DNA of 64,000 bases from Podocnemis expansa (Eukaryota; Chordata; Testudines; Podocnemididae). Shown in pieces: positions 32,507 through 43,087 of this stretch. The stretch is taken from positions 4,897,721 through 4,961,720 of the forward strand of contig ML681971.1 in NCBI GenBank assembly GCA_007922195.1. Reading direction: 5' to 3'. Numbering within the stretch: the stretch's first letter is position 1; every line of letters starts with the position of its first letter. The position numbers were made by a program, and so were the translations under genes. The notes under the pieces were generated by a model. The model searched no databases. It was not told the origin of the DNA and saw nothing but the letters and a program-made list of their open reading frames with translations.

Positions 32507-34123
32507 TTACGCTTGGAGGGTCAGAATTTAACTAATCCTCTGTTTTCGGTGAGAAGGAATAGGGATAAGCTCTCTGCTGAAGATTTCTTAAACCACACTT
32601 CTAAACTGTTACAGAGTAATAGAGAGGTGCACGTCGATGGGACGTTACGCCTCGTTGTGACAGTTGTAAGAAACATGGGTGGGGGTGGCCGCAGGGTTTT
32701 GAATTCCATCCTTAACAGTGAAATTCTCCATAAAAAGAGGCAGTGCTTGGTAGACCTGACTTACGCTGACTCGAATCTGTGTTTTGCTGGCAGGCTTTTG
32801 GCCAGCATTTCAGGCCGCAGGCTTACAGATGCAGAACTATTAGATGGGGCGAGAAAGCTGCATCAAGAACTGGGGTGGTCAGATCAAAAAAAGGTGATGC
32901 TCAGTGACATAGTGGTGATTGAACAGCATTTACGTGTCAACATTCAGGTGGTACTTTATACAGCGAAAGGTCGTTGGGGTTTTTTTAAAACGGGAGGCCC
33001 TGTGTACCCCAAGACGTTTTTTGTCCTGCTGCATGATGAGCATTACTATGGAGTTTTGGATGTGAAAAGGTTGTTTGGGGCCAAAAATTATTGCAAGTTT
33101 TGCCACACTGTATACAGTCATGACCACTCTTGTAGATACCGCTGCCGTCTCTGTTTGAGAGAGACGTGCTCGGTAAACACAAGCATGGGTCGGAGAGATC
33201 TCAAGAGTTGCCCCAGCTGCAGGCTGTTTTGCCAGTCCAAAGAGTGTTTAGATGGCCGTCTAGAAGCTGCCTCTAAAAACCAAGTCGAATGTCGGTTTAA
33301 AACTTTCTGCAAGGGCTGTGACTCTTATGTGGACAAAGGACATAAGTGCAAAGGCCGCCAGTGTAAGCAGTGTCACAGTAAGATCCCCCGTGGCAGCAAG
33401 ATAGAGGACCACTTGTGTTTTCTAAACATCATCCAAAAACCCAAAAGGTCAGAAAAGTATATTTTTTACGATTTTGAGTGCATGCAGGAGACGGGGGTGC
33501 ACGTGCCCAATTACATTTTTGCTATGTCTCTAAAGCCAGAAAAATCTTGGGAATTTAAGGGTGGCGAGTGCCTTTCTGACTTTGTTAAAACCTTTATTGG
33601 CAAAAAGTTTCAGAAGTACACATTCATAGCGCACAATTCCAAAGGTTACAATGCTTACTTTGTGGTGAAGGAGTTGCTAAAGGAAAAGATGGATGTGGAA
33701 TTGATAACTCAGGGCAGTAAACTGATGTGTGTGGAAGTTAAGGCTCTGGGCATCCGTTTCATAGACTCTCTAAACTTCCTCCCCATGAAACTTAGCAAGC
33801 TCCCACAGGCTATGGGGTTTGAGGATGCCAAAGGGTACTTCCCACATTTTTTTAACACTTTGGAAAACCAAAATTACATGGGACCTGTGCCCGGGGTGGA
33901 GCACTATGGGGTTGACAGCATGATGCCCCAGGAGAAAGCAAGCTTTCTTGACTGGTACCGGGGCCATCAAAATGAGACCTTTGACTTACAGAAAGAGCTC
34001 GCGTATTACTGCCAGCAGGATGTGAACATTTTGAGGCGGGCCTGTATGCTGTATAGAGGGGAGATCATGAAAATGACGGCAAAGTCAGAAGCTGTGCAGG
34101 CCCCCCTCAAACACCCCAGCTAG
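32507..34123 (+). pseudogene. Protein-primed family-B DNA polymerase, exonuclease region, 3'-truncated
   Basis: This continues the frame of the preceding exon beyond the TAG for 538 codons. The first part is a conserved N-terminal domain (NPLFSVRRNRDKLSAEDFL). A Cys-rich zinc-binding segment of about 110 residues has many CxxC pairs (CKFCHTVYSHDHSC, CRLCLRETC, CPSCRLFC, CKGCDSY, CKQCHS). The 3'-5' exonuclease domain follows: Exo I is YDFEC, Exo II is HNSKGYNAYF, and Exo III is YYCQQDVNIL. In Exo II the position normally Asp is Asn (AAT at 33650-33652), so proofreading would be impaired. The palm and thumb motifs are missing: homology stops near MKMTAK at about 34090 and about ten unrelated residues lead to TAG. 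The copy cannot encode a working polymerase. Confidence 0.85.
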
Positions 34124-37042
34124 TGCCCCCCAAATGCCTGCCCCCACACCAGCTACTGCTCCCCACACACTGACCCCCTACCCCAGCTATTACCACTGGC
34201 TCCCGTCTTGCCACTGGCCCCCCAACTCCCTGCCGTGCCGCACAGTCTTCCCCTGCTTCCCTGGGCCAACCCCCTCCCCACATCCTTTCCCCATCAGGCC
34301 AGCTCGCCTATCTCCAAACCAGGGACTTCCCTAACACCCCCTGCATCCCCCTGAATTTCCCAGCACCCCCCAAGCTGTCACCTAGTAACAGTGATATACC
34401 AAATTAGTAAGCATTCCCTACACCCCCCCACAATTTCAAGTCCTGAAGAGAATACTGCCCCAACCCTCCCCACCTGGCCACCATGTCACTGGAGCAGCAC
34501 TGGCCGAGGTGGAGGCTCTGAGCATGCTCAGTCAGAGCAGCCTCAGGCTGGAGCCTCAGCCTGGGCTGGGACAAATCCCTACCCTCCCAGAATGCCAGAG
34601 GCATTGCTGGCCCTCGGCACCCTGGGGCACGTGCCCCGAAAACCACTCCCTGGCCTAGAGTCATGCAATATTTTACCTTTCCCACTGGGCCAGAGGAAGG
34701 GGGAGATTTAAAAAAAACACCCTACCCTTGGCTCGTGGACGCATGCAGACTAGCAGAGCAGCCTGCAAGAAGTCCGTGTCACAGCCTGGGGATCCCTGCC
34801 ACTACAGCTCTCCCCCAGTGGCAGGGTGCTTTTCAGCCTGTCTGTGACCCTCACAGCTTTGCCACAACGCTTTTGTGCTGTGACAAAACAGTTGAGAACC
34901 GGTGGGCTCAGGGGTGCTCTGTAGCGTCCTCAGCACACATTGCATCCTTCCAAAACAAGGACAGCTGCTGCTCTAGCTCACTGGAGGGAAGGCAGCCTAT
35001 AATGTTTCCAACCAAGTGAGTCTGTGTTAGTGAACAGTTCCCTGAGGAACAATCCAGCAATAGTAGGGATGACCTCAGAAATACAAGAGTCCTAGTTTAG
35101 GGCACAAGACAGCTGATTACTGCACATTAAATGACCTTGCCAATTATTCTACTTATCTTCCCACCTCTAACTAGTGATAGGATTAATGTTTTACTTTATG
35201 TATTTTGTGTAAGCCATGATTCTGTAGGAGTCATTTTTAATGTATTTCACTACAGCTCAATTAGTTACTTCTCCACAGAGTGACCCTGGCAGCTTTTTGG
35301 GATTCTTGACAGGTTACTAAGTTGTACATTAAGAGAAACATTCCTAATAGGCTGAATATCTGGACTTGGTGCCCTTTTTTGTGCTCTAAACCTAGTTATT
35401 GCCTCTCTCCTTTGAGGAAAGGTGTGCTACAAAGCCTTCTTACAAGGCTGAAAGCCAGCTAGACTCCAACACAGATCATGGATTTAAGGATATGAAAGGC
35501 CCCATTACAAATGAATCAGGTTCTCTGTCTCACTGCCTAACTTACATAGTAGTAAATTAAGAGGAAATTAAAGAAAAACATTCCTAACAGTATGGCAACA
35601 GTATTCATTCACCCTCAAACACAAGTCATGTAGATAGGCTGTTTTCCTGAGGGGCTGAGAAATGTTTGATAGCATTCATAGCTATTAGCTAAGCAAGCTC
35701 ATGAAATGTGCTTCAGCTTTCATATCACATGAGAGGGTCAGGAAAGAATAGTCTCAGCACTATGCACCAAAGGGAATGTTCTTCCCTGACTTTCAGGTAA
35801 TATGCAAGCTCAAGGGTTGCCTTGTTTTGAAGGCTAGAACTGGTCAAAAAGATTGCAAACTGACTTTTCCATGAAAAGTCAAGTGCAATTTTAAATCAAT
35901 TACAATGAAAAGTCAGGAGCTGGACAATGCTAGAAGTTGACTATAATAAAGCAGAATGAGCCACAAGTCAATATTTGAGATAAAAATAAAAACTTTTAAA
36001 ACCAAAACATTGCTTACAGTTACAAGTGTGCAGGCCCATTTTCTGCTCATACTTGCAAGCTTACTGTCAGAAATACACTGACTGTTTGATTTTAGAGGAG
36101 ACACCAATTTCTCAAGTCAAGCATTTTTATTCCCTTCAATTCAGCTGAATTAGGTGCTGTGTTATACAGAGGCACACTTGATTACAAAATTCAGTTCCTT
36201 TTAGCCTATCTCCTGGCCGCATGGTCCCTCCCCCTGATCCATCATTGGAGGACAGAACAGGGTATACAATCTTTCCGTTCCGCCTATATTATAATTAGCT
36301 ATGACCTATATTACTTCCCCTGTAGCTTGTTTGCCTATAAAGTCTCCACCTGTAGGTGTGTTGGTTAATATGTATAAGCTAATTAAGCATGCGTGCTAAG
36401 GGGTTTAGGGTATTTTGAGTCAAATTGTGGTTTTTGACTAGTTTAAGCTGGTTTTGCTCTTGCTGGTTTTCTTATCTTACACCTATGCCAGAAACTTCAG
36501 CAGAACCGTTATCTCTCACATTACTCACACATTTCATGCTAGGACAATGAATAATTAGACTAAAATCAGCATAGCATCAAATGTTCACGTAAATGCTTGC
36601 AGGATCATGGCTGAGACTGCACTCTCATAAAGGAATGTCCCTTTGTATTCAATATAATACAAAAGAAATAAAGAAATGTTTACAATGAACTGGATACCTA
36701 CTTTTAGGTGTTGTAAAGGAAAATAGACATTTTAAAAAGCACTGATAGCCTTTTTCTTTAAAAAGGCTTTGTATAATGAAAATTAAAACTTATTTCTCAA
36801 TTTAGACTGTGCCTTTCTAGCAGTTTGATCTTATTTGTCACAACTGAATGAATTATTAATTTTAAGGGATGTTTTACAATTGTTCTCCAAGAAGGAAGAA
36901 CCATTTAAAACCAGAATAAAGAGCCTGTGTTTTTTTTCCTTCAGCTAAACAGGCTCATTGATTACAACAAAAGGCAAGGGAGTCTTGGCTTAAGAAACCA
37001 TCATGCGTGAAGAATTACACTGCAGCCCTACAATTAACAGGC
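34124..37042. other. Intergenic 2.9 kb, no gene recognised
   Basis: The first 300 bases are C-rich, with many CCCC tracts. A hAT-like end (TTGAGAACCGGTG) lies near 34891. The rest is AT-rich with only short ORFs and no recognisable repeat family. Confidence 0.45.
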
Positions 37043-37055
37043 AGGTAAGATAAAA

Positions 37056-37236
37056 CAACAAGGAGTTGTGTGGCACTTTAAGACTAACAGATTTATTTTT
37101 TGCATGACCTTTCATGGGAGAAGATCCCACTTCCTCATTCCTCATGCAAAAAATAAATCTGTTAGTCTTAAAGTGCCACACAACTCCTTGTTGTTTTTTC
37201 ACTGGACTAGACTAACACGGCTATCCCTTTTAAAAT
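37056..37236. mobile_element. Penelope-like element inverted pair with 13-bp target duplication
   Basis: A minus-strand tail (AACAAGGAGTTGTGTGGCAC) and a plus-strand tail (GTGCCACACAACTCCTTGTT) face outward and form a near-perfect hairpin of about 65-bp arms. AGGTAAGATAAAA flanks the unit at 37043-37055 and 37237-37249. The plus arm ends with GACTAACACGGCTATCCC, the full 3' terminus. Confidence 0.88.
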
Positions 37237-37249
37237 AGGTAAGATAAAA

Positions 37250-37540
37250 ACAGCTCTTCCCTTTCAAGACTATGGGTTCTTTTCCCATTACAAAAGGTAA
37301 TTTGACTTCAGGTTTCCCGTGGTTTGAACCTGAAAACTGCTCTGATCTGCTGTTACTGTATGACCTGATCCTATGTTTTACACCCCGTTACATTTAGTTT
37401 CATTCCTTTCTGTAAGTTCACCCATCTTCGAAGCATCTGAGGAAGTGGGATCTTCTCCCATGAAAGCTCATGCAAAAAATAAATCTGTCTTAAAGTGCCA
37501 CGCAACTCCTTGTTGTTGTTTTTTTTCTTCCCTTTCAACC
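37250..37540 (+). mobile_element. Penelope-like element 3' fragment
   Basis: The fragment begins near GACTATGGGTTCTTTTCCC (the end of the GIY-YIG coding part in intact family members) and runs through GAAGCATCTGAGGAAGTGGG to CGCAACTCCTTGTTG. It is a separate insertion from the inverted pair directly to its left. Confidence 0.8.
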
Positions 37541-37599
37541 TGCAACTGAGGAATGGAAATACCATAGAAGCCACTGTAAGAGAGACAAACACTGATCAC

Positions 37600-38600
37600 A
37601 TACCCCTTGGGGGAAGCCAGTATTAGGCTGGACAGGGCACCTCAGTTGACCCCCTGTGATCTCACAACTTGTACAAAGCAACCCTACTTGCAAGGTGCTG
37701 CCACATTCATGGTGCCCAACCACAAAGGTCACTGAATTCACTGCACCATTCAGGGCCGTGTACTGGCAGCCAGCCAGGTCAAGGCTCAAGTCAGAAGCTT
37801 TGACCAGTTGACCTATCTCCAACAGTTCCCTGTGCACAGTGACCACCAGCTGAGCCTCGTCACACTGCACTGTGACAGGCTGCAGAAGGGACATGCTCCC
37901 CCACGCTGGAGACATAAACCCAAGCCCAGAGGGAGGGTTGGATGAAAGAGGGCATGTGGGCTAGTCTCCAAGGGGCAGCAGCCCTGGGGATGGGTCTCCA
38001 GATGGCCGAGTTGCTCCTAGAAAAATCCCAGGGATTGTACAGGCCACCCCACTGACTGCCCAACACAGGAGAGCAAAGCCCAGGCTGTCTGTGTGCCCTA
38101 TCCTGCCTGCCTGTAGCAAACCCAGCATAAAGAGACACTGCTGCTCTGGGGCCCTTTGTACCTGCCCCTAACCCAGTTCCCAGCTGCCCCAGGCAATTAA
38201 CAGCCTTCCCTGGATGCCAGGTGCCTGGACCCCTCACACCCACTCCCCAGAGCTGGGAAACAGTGAATAGGAATTAGCACTATCTGGCAGTCAGTGACTC
38301 TGCAGGTTTGGGGAAGTTCCTGGGGGAGCTGAGAGGATCCAGGCATTTAGTCATGCAAAGTCTCTAATCTGGTTGGTAGACATCAGTTCCAGTTCTGCCA
38401 TCTCCAGACATTCTGAAATCATGAGTCAGACACTGCAGAAATCATACAACTGGCTTAAAATTAGGACAGTTGGCCAATTAAATGGAAAATTGTGCTGCAG
38501 ATTCAAGGATTCACATTTTCAAGTTTATCTGTGGCCGAGAAGGCTAGAGGCTTGTGCTCAGATCCTCAAAGGTAAGTCAGCTCCAAATTTCCTAGGCGGC
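37600..38600 (-). pseudogene. Orphan ZP3-like exon 1 duplication
   Basis: The exon and its upstream flank match the complete gene over about 1 kb (equivalent to 25690-26610). Conserved residues include PVTVQCDEAQLVVTVHRELL and HHECGSTLQ. The copy is dead: a base is missing in the signal-peptide region (GTACAGG against GTAACAGG near 38038), a second shift lies near 37915, the initiation codon position reads TAT instead of CAT on the plus strand, and the last exon base before the donor is changed (CAA/GTAGGG). No other ZP3 exons are seen nearby. Confidence 0.9.
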
Positions 38601-39820
38601 AATCGGCTAGGCCCAGATCTTCAAAGGTAGGGACTCTAGGAACTGAAATGGTGCCGGTTTGGGACTTATTTACTCTTTTGGGGAAGCACCTGGCGTGTTC
38701 TAAGTGATTGAAGGGGCATCTGTCTAACATGGTGACTAATATTTGTTGTGTGCTGGAATCAGCAGCTCTTTCCCAGACTATGTAGAGTCCTGCTAGGATT
38801 AGCCATAGAGGTGGGGGAGTGTGGAGGGGGGTAACAAGCAACACTATGTGCCAAGCCACCCAGAAGAGGATTGGTTCTTTAACTCCAGCTAGTGTCACTT
38901 GTGATTTTAGATCTTGAGGTCCCTAGTTCTGTCCGCAGGGTGTTAGCCAGCAAGATGCTTATCATCTGCTGTTAGGATGAGCCTGTTAGGTTGTAGTGAG
39001 CAGCACAGACTGTATTTGAGCTAGAAAGAAATCAGAGGTCTGATCTTTGTCCTGCAGGTTCTGTAAACAATCCCTTTTACACATTCACTGTAGCCAGATC
39101 TTGCCTCATTTACCTCTGCATTAGAGTGTATCAGTACCAAGAGGGGCAACAAAGTTCATGCTGCATTACAGAGTTCAACTGTTAGGGAGCAGCAAATCTT
39201 TTTTTATGATTGTCATTTAAAGTGGCAAAAGCCAAAACACAGCTAGCATGCTTTGGACAGTGTCTGCATTTCTCAAGGTGTGTTGATCAGAAAGGAATCA
39301 ATGCAGAGAGAATAATAATAATAATAATGGGGAAAATGCCCCCTTTTTTGTCATGCTCTCATTGGATTCTCTCACTTTGCTTACCTGTGCTTTGATCACA
39401 TGCACAGACCCTGTCAGTTATGCATTGGTAGCATTTTCCTACAGAACGTTTCATCCATACATGCCCCAAGGTGAACCTGCAAATTATAATTTGATAACAA
39501 ATTACAGCAGCATGAAGAAGGAAAGCAAACAGCTCTGCTCTGCTTGGGAATGCGTAGGTCAAGTCTTCTTTTGGTGCAGCTACAAAGGGCCCCATAATTG
39601 CTTCTGTAGCTCATATAGAAGATTTGGGCTAGGAGGCTCTGTTGGTTCAGGAGCTCACCACTGCTCCTGATCTCTGTGAGGGCACCAGCTGATAGTATGT
39701 GATTCACAAAGTGAAAACCTGCTTTAAGAGGCCTTCTAGAAAAACTTACAGTGCCCTGTCTTTTATGGTGTGAATCACCAAAATCTGTGTCAATTGTATC
39801 ACACAGTTTGCTTGTGAAAC
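38601..39820. other. Intergenic, nothing recognised
   Basis: No domain-bearing frames were found. An (AAT)n microsatellite lies near 39310-39330. Confidence 0.4.
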
Positions 39821-39832
39821 CCATGAGACAAT

Positions 39833-40599
39833 TTCCAGAGGGTCAGCCATGCTAGTCTAGTTCAGTAAAACAAACACGGAGTCCTGTGGCACACTTAAAG
39901 ACTAACAAATTTATTTATTGCATGAGTTTTCGTGGGAGAAAATCCCACTTCATCAGACACTTTGAAGATGGGGGAACTTACAGCATGGGAGGAAATAAAT
40001 GCAGGGAAATTAAAGGTATGGGAACAGGTCACACTGTAACAGCAATTCAAAATAGTTGTAAAGATTCAAACACTGGGCAACAGCATATAGAAGAAGACGA
40101 GTAGAGCCCTGCACAGATACAAATAAATGGATCCATATCCAACCTGCATCCACAAGAAATGGTCTGTGGAAATCCGTGTTGTATCCGCGGATGCAGATAT
40201 AATGCGGATATCCGTATGTTTGCAGGGCTCTAGCTCTGTGCAGATAAAAATATGTGGATCCGTATCTGATCTGCCTCCTCAAGAAATGGTCTGCAAATAT
40301 CCGTGTTGTATTCGCAGCTGCAGATATAAGGCGGATATCTGCAGATTTGCAGGGATCTAAAGATGAGGTCAAATCACCTGTCATAGTGAGAGAAAAATCC
40401 AATGTCCCTGTTAAGTCCTGAGGCATTGTCTAACATTGTTTTGATTTGCTGTCACAATGTGACCCGTCCCCATGACTTACATGCCTCTGCATTTATTTTC
40501 TCCCATTCTGTAAATTCCCTCATCTTCAAAGCCTCTGACGAAGTAGGATTTTCTCCCACGAAAGCTCATGCGATAAATAAATTTGTTAGTCTTTAAGTG
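39833..40599. mobile_element. Penelope-like element inverted pair with 12-bp target duplication
   Basis: A minus-strand 3' fragment (about 39833-40095) and a plus-strand fragment (about 40365-40599) point their tails outward. CCATGAGACAAT occurs at 39821-39832 and 40600-40611. Between the arms lies a different element with GAGCCCTGCA ends (40103-40362). Confidence 0.83.
40103..40362. repeat. Tandem pair of 130-bp units with TAGAGCCCTGCA ends
   Basis: Unit 1 starts TAGAGCCCTGCACAGATA and ends TGCAGGGCTCTA (perfect 12-bp inverted ends). Unit 2 starts at about 40232 with GCTCTGTGCAGATAAA and ends GCAGGGATCTA. Both contain AAGAAATGGTCTG and ATCCGTGTTGTAT. It looks like a small TIR transposon that inserted or duplicated in tandem inside the PLE pair. 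Confidence 0.72.
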
Positions 40600-40787
40600 C
40601 CATGAGACAATGTGTGTTTTGTGCCCCCACTCAGTGCCCAGTCCAGAAGATATGATTTTATAACCAATCACTGCTTGAGAGTCTGACTGCTTAATACACC
40701 CTGGCCTAGTGCTGCTTTGAATATAGGAGGGCATGGGTTCAAATCCTGCTATTGGCCTGTCTAGCAGCCCTTAGGGAGTCCCTAGGG

Positions 40788-40981
40788 CAGTGTTTCCCAA
40801 CGAGTGTGCTACAGCAACAGGTGTGCCACAGAATTTTTTGAAAAACTACTAAATGAGCTCTGGATTGGTTCATTGGCTCATGAATATTCATGGATTCATT
40901 TGGCAACTATATGGTGGTGCGCCCCAAATTAATTAAAGGTAGCAAGGTATGCCACAGCAGAGAAAATGTTGAGAACCTCTG
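40788..40981. mobile_element. hAT-type MITE
   Basis: The ends are CAGTGTTTCCCAAC and GTTGAGAACCTCTG. Target duplications are CCCTAGGG (40780-40787) and CCCTGGGG (40982-40989), 7 of 8 matching. It is 194 bp with no coding capacity. Confidence 0.8.
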
Positions 40982-41112
40982 CCCTGGGGGCATGTTTGGA
41001 AGACTGTGAGACTGCTTCATAGTGGAAGGGAGGGGAAACAATCAGCACCTTTGACATGGCAGCATGGCCAGGGTACCCTGATTCCTCCTGCCGCCAGTCT
41101 CCAGTTGTCTAT

Positions 41113-41943
41113 GGCTGTATTCACACAGCACTTTTGTTTCGAAACAACCTCGTTGTTTCAAAACAAAAAAACATGTTCACATGACGCACAGTTGTTTCGA
41201 AACAACTTAAACCTGGTTTCTGGGCGAAACAACGTTGTTTCGAAACCCTTGTTTCGAAACAAGGCATGTGAACATGTTGTTTGGGAACAAAGTGTTCCGA
41301 AACAACATTGGATCCTCAGCACCCTGGCCAGGGAACCCTTAGGACCCTGGCCAGGGTCCTGAGGGCTGTCCCTCAGCCCCCAGTGGGGGGGGGTGATCCA
41401 CTGTGGGCTGGCTCAGCCCACAGCCCAGGTTGCCCCCCCGACACCGCCGGCGGGTTAGGGGCACTGGACTCAGCCTGCAGCCCGGGCTGCCCCCCCCAAC
41501 ACCCCCGGCAGTGTCGGGGGTTCAGCCCGGGCTGTGGGCTGAGCCCGGCGCCCCCGACCCACCGGCGGCGGCGGGGGTGCAGCCAGGGCTGCGGGCTGAG
41601 CCCGGCACCCCCGACCCGCCGGTGGCGTCGGGAGCAGCTCTGGCGGGGGGCTGAGCCCCCCCACAGTGGCTCACCCCCCCCGCCAGTGGCTGCAGCCTCC
41701 TTTCTGGGCTGCAGGGTGAGCCGCAGCAGCGGCTCACCCCCAGGGGGCTGCAGCCCCCTGCAGCAGGAAACAAAATAGCAAGTTCGCCGTGCGAACTTGC
41801 TATTTTGTTTCCCGCGTTTTTCCTTAATTCAAATTAACAAACTGTTAATTCAAATTAAGTTATTTCGAAGTAAGGTGTTATTTCAAAACAAGTTGTTTTG
41901 ACACAACTTGTTTCGAAATAACCATCTGTGTGTGAATACAGCC
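41113..41943. mobile_element. 830-bp TIR element with GC-rich core
   Basis: The ends are GGCTGTATTCACACAG and TGTGTGTGAATACAGCC, flanked by TAT on both sides (41110-41112, 41944-41946). The subterminal parts consist of GTTTCGAAACAA and TTATTTCGAAATAA palindromes. The core at 41340-41760 is extremely GC- and CpG-rich with repeats of GGGCTGAGCCCGG. No transposase frame is seen. A 3-bp duplication fits a PIF/Harbinger-like MITE, but that is inference. Confidence 0.75.
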
Positions 41944-42195
41944 TATGAGAGGCTAGGGAATGGAACAATGATAGAGACTCCTTCATGGAGGTTTCTCCAG
42001 CTAAGAATGGGCATCTTCACTTCACAACAGCATCTGTAAACTATGCAGGTTCTTGTACTGCACACCTGCTGCTTATGCATTAAGCAACATATTTAACTCA
42101 CATTGCCTGTTCTCTTACCTCTCCGTAGGGGGAGAAGCAGGTGGACTGGAGTGTTTTGTTTTAGGAGGGTGTGTGGAGGGCTGGGGTGTTTAGAT

Positions 42196-42382
42196 CAGGG
42201 GTGGCCAAACTTACGGAACTCAAGAGCCACACAAGTTGATGATTAAACCTTCAAGAGCCTCATGGAGGCATACAGCCATATACTTTTACCTACTAAATTG
42301 ATTTGCTGACATTCTTCCGTGAGCCACACCTTTTTATTCAAGAGCCACATGTGGCTCCCAAGCCACAGTTTGGCCATGCCTA
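42196..42382. mobile_element. hAT-type MITE with perfect 8-bp target duplication
   Basis: Terminal repeats are CAGGGGTGGCCAAAC and AGTTTGGCCATGCCTA. GTTTAGAT is found at both 42188-42195 and 42383-42390. Confidence 0.87.
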
Positions 42383-42412
42383 GTTTAGATAAATACATCT
42401 CTTGCTCTAGGC

Positions 42413-43079
42413 CAGGCTTGTCCAACCTGCAGCCCAGGGCCCAGAATCCCACCCAACAAGGGCTCTTATCTGGCCCGCAGAGCCACTGCGTGCACCCTCT
42501 CTTGTCACTTTGCTCCTGTCTTGCCATGCCATGCTCCCCTCCCCTCCCTTTCACTTTCTTGTCACTCTTGCCACACTCCCCCTCCTTTCCCCTGCTGCCC
42601 AACATGGCCACCCCTGGCGTCCCCTGTCTTGCCACCCTGTGCCCTGCTCCCTACATTCTCCCCTACCATCCTGCATGGCCACTCCTGCCCTGTCACCTCT
42701 TCTCTTCCTCGCCAGCCTTGCTTTTACAGAACTGAACTGAATTTATAAGCTGGTACTTATTTTTGACTGTTTAAATTTTATTAATAATAAGATGAATTTC
42801 TACAGGGCTGTAACTATAGCGGGGCAAATGGGGCTTTGCCCCTGGCACACCAGAATGGCTCCATTGAGCTGCTCCATTAAAGGGCATGTTTTGCACTGCT
42901 GGCTCCCAGTGCCGCTAATTGCAAGGGGTGCATTGCAATCAAAACATGCCTGGGGCACTGAAACAGAGCGTTACAGCTTTGAATTTCTATGCCTTATCTA
43001 GCCAAAATGTGCTCACTGGCCCCAGAGTGAGAAAAGAATTGCCATGTGGCCCCTCATCCAAAAAGGTTGGACACCCCTG
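42413..43079. mobile_element. hAT-type non-autonomous transposon, 667 bp
   Basis: Ends are CAGGCTTGTCCAACC and GGTTGGACACCCCTG. Flanks are CTCTAGGC (42405-42412) and GTCTAGGC (43080-43087), 7 of 8 matching. The interior has C-rich simple sequence and no transposase. Confidence 0.82.
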
Positions 43080-43087
43080 GTCTAGGC

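Larger units (their letters stand above)
27010..34090 (+). mobile_element. Endogenous viral element, Polinton/adintovirus-like, partial
   Basis: This is a 7 kb block with a CpG-rich promoter, a spliced three-exon gene, a second TATA promoter, and a spliced gene ending in a protein-primed family-B DNA polymerase. Both transcription units are on the plus strand and have short introns with strong splice sites. The element lies between a CR1 fragment and non-viral C-rich sequence, and is cut inside the polymerase. Integrase, capsid, protease and packaging ATPase genes are not present in the window. The polymerase type points to the Polinton/Maverick-adintovirus group. Assignment to a named family is inference. 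Confidence 0.75.

Noticed and set aside
26997..34099. GCTGTCCAG and GCTGTGCAG at the two edges of the viral element as a target duplication
   Set aside because: They match 8 of 9 bases, but the right flank does not continue the CR1 fragment present on the left and integrase-type duplications are usually shorter. The match is more likely chance.
36190..36370. Possible LTR promoter with a CCTATAAAGTC word
   Set aside because: No second copy, primer-binding site or polypurine tract is visible. A single TATA-like word is not enough.
41281..41778. Frame of 165 codons rich in Pro, Gly and Cys
   Set aside because: It is the CpG-dense core of a MITE with repetitive composition. Similar frames exist on the opposite strand.
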